A stretch of DNA of 64,000 nucleotides from JAGQIB01 sp041393395. Lineage in GTDB: Bacteria > ARS69. Below are positions 43,553 through 52,505 of the stretch, one piece after another (the first letter of the stretch is position 1; each line of letters begins with the position of its first letter). A program made the translations under genes and the position numbers. The stretch is taken from positions 266,055 through 330,054 of the forward strand of contig JAWKKG010000008.1 of the NCBI GenBank assembly GCA_041393395.1, written 5' to 3'. The notes below the pieces were generated by a model that worked only from the letters and a program-made list of their open reading frames with translations, had not been told where the DNA came from and ran no database searches.

Positions 43553-45163
43553 GTGGGCCGCCCCCTGAAGAAGCTTCTCCACGCGACGAACTGGAGCACG
43601 ATCTTCGCCGACGTGGACCGCCTCCGCCGACGCGTGCGCCTGTATCTCCTCGTGATGCTCTCGGTAGACCTCCTGGCCTACGTCAGCGACTGGCTGGGCC
43701 CGCTGCTGTTCGGCGTCCCCACGGCCGCCTACCCGGCGGAAGCGATGGCGCTCCGGTACTCGGTCACACTCGTCATGGCCGCCGCCTGGGCCTTCACGCG
43801 CTTCACCCGTCCGGGTCGTATCACGCTCATCGCCATCGACACCGCCGTCACGCTCGGGCTCGTGCTCGTCTACGCCCACATCGCGAAAGCCACCATGGTC
43901 GACGGTATCGAGGACTTCGGACCGCCGTTCGCGTTGTTCGGGATCGTGCTGCTGCTGAGCGTGCGTGCGGCATTCGTGCCGAGCCCCGTGATCCGGACGT
44001 TCCTGATCGGCGTGGTGTCGATGCTCTGCTTCTTCTGGTTCAGTCGGGATTCGCTGCACGCGCTGGATCCCTACGTGCAGGACGGCCTCCGGTTCATCGC
44101 GGGAGCGTTCATTCTTGCCACCTCGGCGACGTCGCACGTGATCTTCGGGCTGCAGCGCGAGGTGCGCGAGGCGCTGCGACTCGGGCAGTACACGCTGGAG
44201 GGCAAGCTCGGCCAGGGCGGCATGGGCGAGGTGTACCGCGCGAAGCACGCGCTGCTCCAGCGGGACGCCGCGATCAAGCTGATCCGTCCGGAGCTCGCGG
44301 GAAGCGGAACGTCGCGCGACCGGGCGCTCCCGCGCTTCGAGCGCGAGGCTCGCGTGACTGCGAGTCTTCGTTCCCCGCACACGGTCGAGCTGTACGACTT
44401 CGGCGTATCGGAAGCGGGCGCGTTCTACTACGTGATGGAGCTCCTGGACGGCATCGATCTGCAGACCGGGGTCGCCCGCTACGGGCCGATGCCCGCCTCC
44501 CGGGTGGTGTTCCTGTTGCGGCAGGTGTGCGACTCCCTGGAGGAGGCGCACGTCGCGGGTCTCGTGCACCGCGACATCAAGCCGGCGAACATCTTCGTGT
44601 GCCGGTACGGCCTGCGTTACGACTTCGTGAAGGTGCTCGACTTCGGGCTCGTGAGCGTGGGGCTTCGCGAGAACACGGGTGCCGCCGAACTCACGATGGA
44701 GGGGTTCGTCGGCGGCACGCCGGCCTATCTCGCACCCGAGATGGCGTCGCGGGCGCACACCGTGGACGGCCGCGCCGACGTCTACTCCGTGGGATGCGTC
44801 GCCTACTGGCTGCTCACCGGCCGCGCGCCGTTCGAACGGGACAGCGCGCTCGCCACGGTGCTGGCGCACGTGAACGATCCGCCGATCCCTCCGTCCCAGG
44901 TCACGGAGCTCCCGGTGCCGGCGTCGCTCGAGTCGCTCGTGCTCGCGTGCCTCGCGAAGTCGCCCGACGATCGCCCCGCGTCCGCGGAGGAGCTGGCGCG
45001 ACGCCTGGAGTTCGCGGGCCGGGAGGCGGAGGCAAACGACGGCGGGTCGTCGTGGAACGCCGACGAGGCGCGCGCCTGGTGGGAGACGCACCGACCGGAG
45101 AGGTCGGTGACCGAGTTCCCGGCCGACGTATCGCCCCTGACGGTCACGAAGACGATGCCGTAG
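43553..45163 (+). CDS. Membrane Ser/Thr protein kinase with N-terminal transmembrane domain
   Basis: About 536 residues from the GTG at 43553 (GGAG 7 nt upstream); the start is uncertain and the frame is open further upstream. Residues 25-200 hold about six hydrophobic helices, then a kinase domain: GQGGMGEVYRAK (about 220), VAIK-like DAAIKL, catalytic HRDIKPANIF (about 338), DFG in VLDFGLVS (about 362), and GGTPAYLAPEM. The membrane part precedes the kinase, the reverse of the usual PknB order. A C-terminal tail of about 60 residues follows. Substrate unknown. Confidence 0.85.
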   Translation: MGRPLKKLLHATNWSTIFADVDRLRRRVRLYLLVMLSVDLLAYVSDWLGPLLFGVPTAAYPAEAMALRYSVTLVMAAAWAFTRFTRPGRITLIAIDTAVTLGLVLVYAHIAKATMVDGIEDFGPPFALFGIVLLLSVRAAFVPSPVIRTFLIGVVSMLCFFWFSRDSLHALDPYVQDGLRFIAGAFILATSATSHVIFGLQREVREALRLGQYTLEGKLGQGGMGEVYRAKHALLQRDAAIKLIRPELAGSGTSRDRALPRFEREARVTASLRSPHTVELYDFGVSEAGAFYYVMELLDGIDLQTGVARYGPMPASRVVFLLRQVCDSLEEAHVAGLVHRDIKPANIFVCRYGLRYDFVKVLDFGLVSVGLRENTGAAELTMEGFVGGTPAYLAPEMASRAHTVDGRADVYSVGCVAYWLLTGRAPFERDSALATVLAHVNDPPIPPSQVTELPVPASLESLVLACLAKSPDDRPASAEELARRLEFAGREAEANDGGSSWNADEARAWWETHRPERSVTEFPADVSPLTVTKTMP

Positions 45164-45198
45164 GGCGTGAAGCATCCGGCCGACCCTCCCGTCGACGC

Positions 45199-46506
45199 CT
45201 ACGGAAGAAGGATGGCGAACACCGCTCCCCCCCGCCCCGAGTCCCGGAGCGAGAAGTCCAGTCCGTGGCCGATCAGGATCTCCTGCACGAGCGTGAGTCC
45301 GATCCCCTGCCCGGTCGGTTTCGACGTGAAGAACGGCGAGAACAGGCTCGGGACCACGTCGGCGGGGATGCCGCCGCCGGTGTCCTCGATCTCGAGGGCG
45401 AGACGAGACCCGCGCGTTTCCCAGCGAACGCGGATGGCACCGTCCGCGCCGATCGCGTCCAGCGCGTTGCGGAAGACGTTGAGGAGCGCCTGTTCCATCT
45501 GCGAGGCGTCGAGCGGCATCGCCTCCGAGGGCGGACGGCCCTCCGTGATCCACTCGATCCGTCGTTCCGCGCACTCGTCGCGCAGCAGGATCCGGAGCGA
45601 CTCGACGATCTCCGCGAGCCGGAACGGCTCCTTCGTCGGCGGCGGGAGGCGAATCACGTCGGCGAAGCTCCGAACGAAATCGTTGAGGCGCGCGGTGCGA
45701 GTCGTCGCCACGCGGATCGCGTCGCGGAAATCGGCACGATCGTCCGGTCCGATCTGATCGGCGTAGTTCAAGCAGGAATCCAGCAGGCTCGTCACCCCGC
45801 CCGCCGTGTTGTTGACCTCGTGCGAGATCATTCGAATGAGCTTCTCGTAGGCCGCCTTCTCCGACTGCCGCAGCTCCTCCGTCAGCTCCTCCAGGACGAA
45901 GTACTCGCGGCGGAATCCCCGATCGAAGAACGTCCCGCGATGCGCGCGCACACGACGTCGGCCGTGGAGCGGGAGCACGGTCGTCGTGCCGAGCGGGAGT
46001 CGGTCGAGACAATGAGCGAACGGGGCCTCGAGCTCCGCCAGCCGCCGGCCCGTGGCGACCGCCGGCGACGTGTCCAGCAGAGCGGCGGCACTCCCGTTGA
46101 TCTGCACGATCTCCCGATCGAGATCGAGGGTGATCACAGCCGTCGCGCCCGTCTCGAGGATCTGTCGCAGGAAGTGTTCCTGCTCTTCGTGCCGGATCCG
46201 CTCGTCGCGGAGTTCTCCCGCCATGCGGTTGTAGACTCGAACGAGCCCGTCCATCTCCGGATTGCCGGACTCGCGAAACCGCGACGAGAGGTCCTTCGAC
46301 TGCAGGAGATCCACCCCGGCGCGGAGCACCTCCAGCGGCTCGAAAGTCAGCCGGATCAGGCGGACGCCGAGCGCGAGCGACAAGCCCAGGATCAGCTCGG
46401 ACGCGAGGACCGCGTACGGGTGGCCGCGCAGCAGGTACAGCACGGCTCCCCCGAGCACGACGTGGACGGCGATCAGATAGACATACGAGAGAGTCTTCCG
46501 GCTCAA
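45199..46506 (-). CDS. Membrane sensor histidine kinase paired with the NtrC-type regulator
   Basis: 435 residues from a TTG at 46506 that overlaps the regulator stop (TTGA). Two N-terminal helices with a very short loop, a HAMP-like segment (about 65-115), a PAS domain (about 120-220), HisKA with RMISHEVNNTAGG (phosphorylated His) and HATPase_c with NALDAIG, DTGGGIP and GQGIGLTL. The tiny periplasmic loop suggests it senses a membrane or cytoplasmic cue, perhaps through its PAS domain. It is last in the exporter operon. Confidence 0.9.
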   Translation of the reverse strand: MSRKTLSYVYLIAVHVVLGGAVLYLLRGHPYAVLASELILGLSLALGVRLIRLTFEPLEVLRAGVDLLQSKDLSSRFRESGNPEMDGLVRVYNRMAGELRDERIRHEEQEHFLRQILETGATAVITLDLDREIVQINGSAAALLDTSPAVATGRRLAELEAPFAHCLDRLPLGTTTVLPLHGRRRVRAHRGTFFDRGFRREYFVLEELTEELRQSEKAAYEKLIRMISHEVNNTAGGVTSLLDSCLNYADQIGPDDRADFRDAIRVATTRTARLNDFVRSFADVIRLPPPTKEPFRLAEIVESLRILLRDECAERRIEWITEGRPPSEAMPLDASQMEQALLNVFRNALDAIGADGAIRVRWETRGSRLALEIEDTGGGIPADVVPSLFSPFFTSKPTGQGIGLTLVQEILIGHGLDFSLRDSGRGGAVFAILLP

Positions 46507-47894
46507 GTCCGGATACCGAACTTCTCGAGACGACGGTACAGGGCGGCGCGGCTCAGGCCGAGCGACTCCGCGACCCGGCTGAGATTCCCTTCGTGATGTC
46601 CGAGGCTCTTCACGATCATCGCCCGCTCCATCTCTTCCACCGTCACCTGCCCGACCGGCGGCGTCCAGTCGCCGGACACCTCGGCACTGCGAGCTTCGTC
46701 GATCATCCCGGTCCGCTGAACGTCCTCGAGGCCGAGATCGGAACGCTCCGCCACGAGGGCCGTCCGTTCCACGAAGTGCCGCAGCTGGCGCACGTGTCCG
46801 GGCCAAGGCCGGGCCGCGAGCCAACGCAACGCCTCCTCGCGGATCGTCAGTCCGGGACGATCGTACTCGCGGGCGGCCTGTCGTGCGAAGTGCCGCGCGA
46901 GGAGCGGGATGTCCCCCCGCCGCTCCTCCAGTCGGGGCAGCCGGATGGTGATCAGGTTGATTCGATAGTAGAGATCCTCGCGGAAGCGGCCCTCGCGAAC
47001 GGCCCGCTCGAGGTCCCGGTTCGTGGCCGAGATCACCCGAACGTCGAGCGGGCGGGGCCGACTGTCCCCGAGCACCTCGAACGTTCGCTCCTGGAGCACG
47101 CGGAGCATCTTCACCTGGCAGGCGGGGTCCAGCTCTCCGATCTCGTCGAGCAGGATGGTGCCGCCTTCGGCCCGCGCGAAGCGACCCTCACGATCCTGGT
47201 GCGCGTCGGTGAAGGCGCCCTTTCGGTGCCCGAACATCTCGCTCTCGAACAGGGTCCGCGGAATGCCGCCGAGGTTCACCTTCACGAGCGGCGCGTCGCG
47301 ACGGCGACTGTTGCGGTGCAGGAACTCGGCGACGACTTCCTTGCCGGTGCCGCTCTCCCCCGTCACGAGGACGGAGGCGTCGGTGGCCGCGACCTTCGCC
47401 GCGAGGCCGATCGCGCGGAGGAATGCCGGGCTCTCCCCCACCACGCCGGAGAGATCGTATCGACTCGCGAGCTCCTCGCGATCGGCGCCGGGCTCCTCCA
47501 CCCCGCCGCGCCGACCGGGACCGAGGGCGGTGCGGATCGCGAGCAGCATCTGCGCGTTGTTCCAAGGCTTCGTGATGAAGTCCTGCGCGCCGGCCCGGAT
47601 TCCCTCCACCGCGAGCTCGATGGATCCCCAGGCCGTCATCAGGATCACCGGAACGTCCGGGCGCCGCTCGCGAATGGCGATCAGCAGCGCGAGCCCTTCC
47701 TCGCCGGTGGTCTTCCGGGTGAAGTTCATGTCCTGGAGAACCGCGTCGAAACTCCGCGACTCGAGCTGCTCGAGCGCCTCCCCCGGTGTGGCCACGCACG
47801 CGGACGCGAAGCCCGACTGCTTCAGCAGCAGGGCGAGCGAAGCCGTGACGGCGTCGTCGTCGTCGATGACGAGGATCGTTCCGGTGGTCGACAT
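46503..47894 (-). CDS. NtrC-family sigma-54-dependent response regulator
   Basis: 463 residues. The receiver domain has its phosphoacceptor Asp in LQDMNF (about residue 53) and Lys in ITKPWN. The AAA+ domain has Walker A GESGTGKE, the sigma-54 loop reading GAFTDA rather than GAFTGA, and Walker B GGTILLDEIGE. The C-terminal Fis-type helix-turn-helix is VAESLGLSRAALYRRLEKFGI. It should activate sigma-54 promoters; one with two matching palindromes stands at the head of its own operon (52396-52495). It starts 4 nt after the permease stop. Confidence 0.92.
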   Translation of the reverse strand: MSTTGTILVIDDDDAVTASLALLLKQSGFASACVATPGEALEQLESRSFDAVLQDMNFTRKTTGEEGLALLIAIRERRPDVPVILMTAWGSIELAVEGIRAGAQDFITKPWNNAQMLLAIRTALGPGRRGGVEEPGADREELASRYDLSGVVGESPAFLRAIGLAAKVAATDASVLVTGESGTGKEVVAEFLHRNSRRRDAPLVKVNLGGIPRTLFESEMFGHRKGAFTDAHQDREGRFARAEGGTILLDEIGELDPACQVKMLRVLQERTFEVLGDSRPRPLDVRVISATNRDLERAVREGRFREDLYYRINLITIRLPRLEERRGDIPLLARHFARQAAREYDRPGLTIREEALRWLAARPWPGHVRQLRHFVERTALVAERSDLGLEDVQRTGMIDEARSAEVSGDWTPPVGQVTVEEMERAMIVKSLGHHEGNLSRVAESLGLSRAALYRRLEKFGIRT

Positions 47895-47898
47895 GCAC

Positions 47899-49119
47899 TC
47901 ACTCGTAGCCGAGAGCCCGGGCCGGCTCGATCCGGGTGGCGAGCCAGCTCGGATAGAGACCGCAGAGGATCACGAAACCGTACATCACGAGCAACGAAGA
48001 TCCCAGGGCACAGGCGACGACCTTGCCCGGCTCCTGGAGGAGGCCGAGGAACGGAAGCTGCAGGTACAGGACCGATCCCGCCAGAACCGAGATCGAGGTC
48101 AGCGCCAGCAGCTCGCCGAGCAGCTGCCGGCGGACCCCGTCGGCCGTCGCTCCCATCGCCCGTCGCACTCCGATCTCGTCCGTGCGCCGGATCACGCTCT
48201 GCCAGAGAACCCCGATCAGGCCGAGCCCGACCATCAGGATCAGGAAGAGCGCGACCACCGCGAACAGAAGCAGCGGCAGCATCGCCTCGCGGAGGAGCCG
48301 GGTCCGCATGTCGTCCATCCGGGTGAGCGTGAAGCTCCAGCCGGGGGCGATCGCCGAGGCGGTTCGCAGCAGCTCCTCCTCCAGCGCGGCCGGAGCCCCG
48401 GGCCGCACCCGCACGAGCAGATCGCGCGGCGGGAAGCCGCGGAACGTCTCCCAGTCGATCTGCCGCACGATCTGGGGCTCGGACGCGCGGTGTTCGCCGC
48501 GCCCGCGGTACGGACGGATCACGCCCACGATCCGTTGCCGGGGATTGTCGTCCTCGACCGAATCCCCGTCGTCCGATTCCTTCCGGGGAATCAACCGACC
48601 CACCGCGCTCTCGTCCGGAAACAGCTTTCGGGCGTAGTCCTGCGTGACGAGCACCGGTTCCTCTTCGCCGCCGCCGTTCTCGCCGAAGAACTCGCCTTCC
48701 ACGAGCTCGAGGCGCAGGACCTCCGGCATCTCGCGTGTCGCCTGCAGCACGCCGACCTGGACCTGCTCGCCGTTCACCTCGAACGTCGTCCGCCACCGCG
48801 AGTTCGTGTAGGGGACGTTCGTCTGCATGGACGCCGCCACGACGTCGGGGCGGTTCCGCACCGCCTCCTCGATCCGTCCGAACTGACGGCGCACCGAGAG
48901 CTTCGCGTCCTCGTTCAGCGAGTGGTAGGGACCCGAGTTCACCGAGATCGCCCAGACGTCGCGGCGATCGAAGCCCATCGGCTCGTTCCAGTTCAGCAGG
49001 AACGAGGAGCCCATCGTGGAGATCCCGCAGAGCAGCAGAAACGAGACCAGGATCTCCACCATCACGAGTCCGTTGCGCTTGCGCCGGTTCCAGACCAGGC
49101 GGAACAGATGTCGGATCAT
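47899..49119 (-). CDS. FtsX/MacB-type ABC transporter permease (second)
   Basis: 406 residues from the ATG at 49119, which overlaps the upstream permease stop (ATGA). One N-terminal helix (about 20-40), a large periplasmic MacB-like core domain (about 45-270) and three C-terminal helices; the conserved cytoplasmic SVIRRTDEIGVRRAMGAT coupling segment is present. It differs from the first permease, so the pair probably forms a heterodimer with the shared ATPase. Confidence 0.88.
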   Translation of the reverse strand: MIRHLFRLVWNRRKRNGLVMVEILVSFLLLCGISTMGSSFLLNWNEPMGFDRRDVWAISVNSGPYHSLNEDAKLSVRRQFGRIEEAVRNRPDVVAASMQTNVPYTNSRWRTTFEVNGEQVQVGVLQATREMPEVLRLELVEGEFFGENGGGEEEPVLVTQDYARKLFPDESAVGRLIPRKESDDGDSVEDDNPRQRIVGVIRPYRGRGEHRASEPQIVRQIDWETFRGFPPRDLLVRVRPGAPAALEEELLRTASAIAPGWSFTLTRMDDMRTRLLREAMLPLLLFAVVALFLILMVGLGLIGVLWQSVIRRTDEIGVRRAMGATADGVRRQLLGELLALTSISVLAGSVLYLQLPFLGLLQEPGKVVACALGSSLLVMYGFVILCGLYPSWLATRIEPARALGYE

Positions 49120-50357
49120 CCCGTCTCTCCCTTCAGCGCGGCCACCGGGTGCACGCGCGACATGCGCCAGGCCGGGAACAGACCCGACAGGATGCCGAAG
49201 AACGTGGCCAGGGCGATCCCGACCACGAACACGCGAAGGCTCACCGTGAAGTGCGCATACGGAACCAGGCCGCTCGCGTTCACCGCCGCCAGCACCGCGG
49301 CGGACAGCACGAGTCCGATCACCCCGCCCACGAGACACAGCACCACGTTCTCGAGGACGAACTGATGGATCAGGTGACGCGAAGACGCCCCGAACGCCTT
49401 TCGCACGCCGATCTCCGAGGTTCGCTCGTAGATCCGGCTCAGGTTGACGTTCACGAGATTGATCGCGGGCAGGAGCATGAACGCGAGAACGAGAGCCGCG
49501 ACCATCCCCGTGAACTTCCGCAAGGCGTTCCGGGACGGCCGATCCGAGAAGAACTTCACGGCCACGGTCTCGATCGGGGTCATGGGGAACCCCTCGAGCT
49601 TCGAGAACTCGTCCTCCGGCGGGAACGTGACCCGCTCGAGACGCGCCGCGAAGTCGTCGCGGATCGCGGGGAAGGCGTCGCGTGACTCCGCCACGAGGAC
49701 CCCCTCGAAGCTCCCCATCAGGGCCTCGCGGAACGACGGGTCGGGGATGGTCCCGATCGGGACCCATACGTCGGAGTACGCGAGGTCGTACACGGGGCTC
49801 ACGTTCGCCACCACGCCGAGGACCTCGTAGGTCCGCCCCGAGAGCGCGATCGACTGTCCGACCGCCGGGCTCTCGCCGAAGTACTCGCGACTCGCGGCCT
49901 CGGTGATCACGGCCACGGGACGCCCGACGCGATCGTCCTCCCGCGTGTAGGGGGCGCCCTCCAGGAAGCGGAAGTCGTACGCGTCCCAGTAGACGCCGTC
50001 GGTGTGGCGCAGCTTCAGGTCCGTGCGACGTCCCTCCGGATAGCCCACGACACTCGAGGTCCCGCCCACGATCGACATCATCTCCACCCCGGGCAGGTCT
50101 CGGCAGTACCGGTCCAGAAGTCCGAAGCCCGGCTCGCCGTTCCACTCGACGTTCTCCCCGGACTCGAGCATGTAGGAGATCCGGAGTGTCCGGTCGATGT
50201 TCACCTGCGGCGGCTTCGGGGCCAGCACGTGATCGACGATCGCGGTCAGCACCATTAGCACCACGAGCGTGAAGCTGATCCCGAACAGGCTGATGAACGT
50301 GAAGAAGCGTCGGCGGGCGAGGACCTTGAGCGCGACCTTGAGATAGTTCGCGAACAT
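49116..50357 (-). CDS. FtsX/MacB-type ABC transporter permease (first)
   Basis: 413 residues. The ATG shares one base with the ATPase stop (TGATG). The topology is as in MacB: one N-terminal helix, a periplasmic domain of about 230 residues and three C-terminal helices, with YERTSEIGVRKAFGAS in the coupling loop. No fused ATPase domain is present; the ATPase is encoded by the upstream gene. Confidence 0.88.
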   Translation of the reverse strand: MFANYLKVALKVLARRRFFTFISLFGISFTLVVLMVLTAIVDHVLAPKPPQVNIDRTLRISYMLESGENVEWNGEPGFGLLDRYCRDLPGVEMMSIVGGTSSVVGYPEGRRTDLKLRHTDGVYWDAYDFRFLEGAPYTREDDRVGRPVAVITEAASREYFGESPAVGQSIALSGRTYEVLGVVANVSPVYDLAYSDVWVPIGTIPDPSFREALMGSFEGVLVAESRDAFPAIRDDFAARLERVTFPPEDEFSKLEGFPMTPIETVAVKFFSDRPSRNALRKFTGMVAALVLAFMLLPAINLVNVNLSRIYERTSEIGVRKAFGASSRHLIHQFVLENVVLCLVGGVIGLVLSAAVLAAVNASGLVPYAHFTVSLRVFVVGIALATFFGILSGLFPAWRMSRVHPVAALKGETG

Positions 50358-51100
50358 CAGTGCACCTGACGCCCGTCGAAGATGCGGATCGTTCGCGCCG
50401 TCCGCTCGCCGAGGGCCGGATCGTGCGTGACCATCACGATCGTGGTGCCCTCCTCCGTGTTGAGATGCTCCAGGATCTCCATCACCTCGGTCCCCATCTG
50501 GCTGTCGAGGTTTCCGGTGGGCTCGTCCGCGAGGAGGATCGGCGGCCGCCCCACGATCGCGCGCGCGATCGCCACACGCTGGCGCTGCCCGCCGGAGAGT
50601 TGATGCGGGAAGTGGTGCATGCGCGCGGAGAGGCCCACCTTCTCCAGCGCCTCCCCCGCCAGGCGACGTCGCTCGGAGCCGCCGGTCCCGCGGTAGAGCA
50701 GCGGAAGCTCGACGTTGTCGATGACGTTCAGGTCCGCGATCAGGTGGAACGTCTGGAAGATGAAGCCGACGATCTCGTTGCGCAGGCGGGAGAGCTCCCG
50801 ATCGCCGAGGTCGGCGATCTCGTGGCCGGCCAGCACGAGACGACCGCTCGTGGGCGTGTCCAGGAGTCCCAGGATGTTCAGCAGCGTGCTCTTGCCCGAA
50901 CCCGACGGCCCCATCACGGAGACGAACTCTCCCCTTCGGATCTCGAGATTCACGCCGCTGAGCGCTACCGTCTCGATCCGGTCCGTACGGTAGACCTTCT
51001 CCGCGTTCGACAGGATCGCCGCGAACGCGTCGGTTGAGGCCGCGGGCCCGGACGTCGAGACGCCCGGCGCCCCGGACGTCGTGGCGAGGGGACCATTCAT
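50357..51100 (-). CDS. MacB/LolD-type ABC transporter ATP-binding protein
   Basis: 247 residues from the ATG at 51100 (AAGGAGG 10 nt upstream; overlaps the adaptor stop by 4 bp). Walker A GPSGSGKSTLL (about residue 65), Q-loop FIFQTFHLI, signature LSGGQRQRVAIARA, Walker B ILLADEPTGNLD and H-loop VTHD are all present. This is the MacB/LolD class, which powers mechanotransmission across the periplasm rather than substrate translocation through the membrane. Confidence 0.93.
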   Translation of the reverse strand: MNGPLATTSGAPGVSTSGPAASTDAFAAILSNAEKVYRTDRIETVALSGVNLEIRRGEFVSVMGPSGSGKSTLLNILGLLDTPTSGRLVLAGHEIADLGDRELSRLRNEIVGFIFQTFHLIADLNVIDNVELPLLYRGTGGSERRRLAGEALEKVGLSARMHHFPHQLSGGQRQRVAIARAIVGRPPILLADEPTGNLDSQMGTEVMEILEHLNTEEGTTIVMVTHDPALGERTARTIRIFDGRQVH

Positions 51101-52341
51101 CGGATTCGTACCTCCTTGATGTGTGCGTAGTCCGACATGTCCGTGAGAACGACGCGATCGCCTTGCTGCAGGCCGCGCACGATCTCCTGGGTGTCGAAGT
51201 TCAGGATCCCGAACTCCACGGGGGTGCGGATCGCCGAGTCGTCGCGAACGACGAAGACCTGCCGCTGTCCGTCGGCGTTCACGAACGCGCCGCGCGGCAC
51301 GAACAGCGCGTCCTCGTGGCGATCGAGGACGAGGTCGGCCTCCACGCGGAGGTTCGGGCGCAGCGCCGGGTGAGACGGCTCCTCCAGGGTGAGCTCCACC
51401 GTCATCGTGCCGTTCTCCACCGCGGGGAACACCGTGCTCACGCGCCCCCGGAGGCGCGCATCGCCCACGCGGACGGTGGCGTCCTGGCCCACCGCGACCC
51501 GCTCCGCGTGCGTGTCCGCGAGCGACGCCTCCACCCGGAAGCTCGAGAGATCCGCCACACGCGCGATCTCCGCGCCGCGGGCCACGGCCGCGCCGGCCTC
51601 GCTCACCACCCACGTGAGGACGCCGTCGCGTTCGGACGCGCCGGTCGCTCGCGCGAGCCGGTCGGCGACGTCGGCCCGGTCCTTCCGCAGGATGCTGACC
51701 TCGAGATCGATGCCCTGGAGACGGGCGTCGGCGGTCTTGCGTTCGAGTTCGACCGTTCGCTCGAGCTGCTCGCGCTCGATGAGGGCACGCTTCACGTCCG
51801 TCTTCGCACCCCGCAGCACGTCCTCGGTGATGAGCCCCTCGTCGAGCAGGCGCTGGCTCTTGTCCTCGTCGATCCGGTAGGACTCGATCTCGAGATCCTT
51901 GATCGCGAGGCCCCCTTCGAGCTCCGCGATCTTCTGCTCGAGACCGAGCCGCGTGCGCCGACGCTCGTTCTCCTGCAGGGCGATCTGTTCGTCGAGCTTC
52001 TGCAATGCGCGCTCCGTCTCGGCGGTGTCGAGCGCGACGATCGCCTCGCCCGCCACGACGTCGTCGCCCGGATCGTGCAGGATGTCCCTCACGCGCGAGT
52101 CGATCGGGCTCGTGATCACGTGTTCCACGCGCGGCACCACCCGCCCCGTCGCGGTCACGGTGGCCTCGATCACGCCCCGCTCGACCACCGCGGTGCGGAT
52201 CCGCGAGAGCGAGATAGACGGCCGGATCCAGCCCGGGACGAACACGATCGACGCGATCCCGAGACCGGCGAGACCGATCGCGAACGACGCGCGACGGAGG
52301 CGTCGGCGGCGAAGGGTGGCGTCGCTGAGGGGTCGATCCAC
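51097..52341 (-). CDS. MacA/HlyD-type periplasmic adaptor
   Basis: 414 residues from the GTG at 52341 (GGGAG 8 nt upstream). The in-frame ATG at 52407 is rejected because it lies inside the sigma-54 -24/-12 element. One N-terminal helix (about 20-40), a barrel-sandwich hybrid (VVPRVEHVITSPIDSRVRDI), a long alpha-hairpin (about 95-205), lipoyl and beta-barrel domains, and a membrane-proximal domain follow. It is the adaptor of a tripartite exporter with the ATPase and two permeases; no TolC-like gene is in the window. Confidence 0.88.
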   Translation of the reverse strand: MDRPLSDATLRRRRLRRASFAIGLAGLGIASIVFVPGWIRPSISLSRIRTAVVERGVIEATVTATGRVVPRVEHVITSPIDSRVRDILHDPGDDVVAGEAIVALDTAETERALQKLDEQIALQENERRRTRLGLEQKIAELEGGLAIKDLEIESYRIDEDKSQRLLDEGLITEDVLRGAKTDVKRALIEREQLERTVELERKTADARLQGIDLEVSILRKDRADVADRLARATGASERDGVLTWVVSEAGAAVARGAEIARVADLSSFRVEASLADTHAERVAVGQDATVRVGDARLRGRVSTVFPAVENGTMTVELTLEEPSHPALRPNLRVEADLVLDRHEDALFVPRGAFVNADGQRQVFVVRDDSAIRTPVEFGILNFDTQEIVRGLQQGDRVVLTDMSDYAHIKEVRIR

Positions 52342-52395
52342 GGAGTGTCTCCCAGCCCGGCGCTCAGGTTCGGAGCTCGGGTCCGGGAGGGGGGC

Positions 52396-52411
52396 CGCAA
52401 GGGTCATGCCA
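52396..52411 (-). promoter_or_regulatory. Consensus sigma-54 promoter of the exporter/two-component operon
   Basis: TGGCATGACCCTTGCG on the minus strand matches TGGCAYG-N4-TTGC with both invariant dinucleotides. The predicted start is near 52386, giving a 45-nt leader to the GTG at 52341. Confidence 0.8.
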
Positions 52412-52460
52412 GCGCAAGGCCCTTCTCGGGGTCATTCTGGGCGATTCCGGCGACGCGACC

Positions 52461-52474
52461 GTCCGACTCCGGAC
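52461..52474. promoter_or_regulatory. Proximal enhancer-type palindrome
   Basis: GTCCGACTCCGGAC on the plus strand is an imperfect inverted repeat related to the distal site by GTCCGR-N2-CCGGAC. It lies about 75-88 bp upstream of the predicted sigma-54 start. Confidence 0.6.
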
Positions 52475-52481
52475 GATGAGT

Positions 52482-52495
52482 GTCCGGAGCCGGAC
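52482..52495. promoter_or_regulatory. Distal enhancer-type palindrome
   Basis: GTCCGGAGCCGGAC is a perfect inverted repeat (8 bp per arm with the flanking T and A, 52481-52496). Its centre is 21 bp from that of the proximal site, two helical turns, as in NtrC-type activator sites. Confidence 0.65.
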
Positions 52496-52505
52496 AGTGC
52501 GAGGA

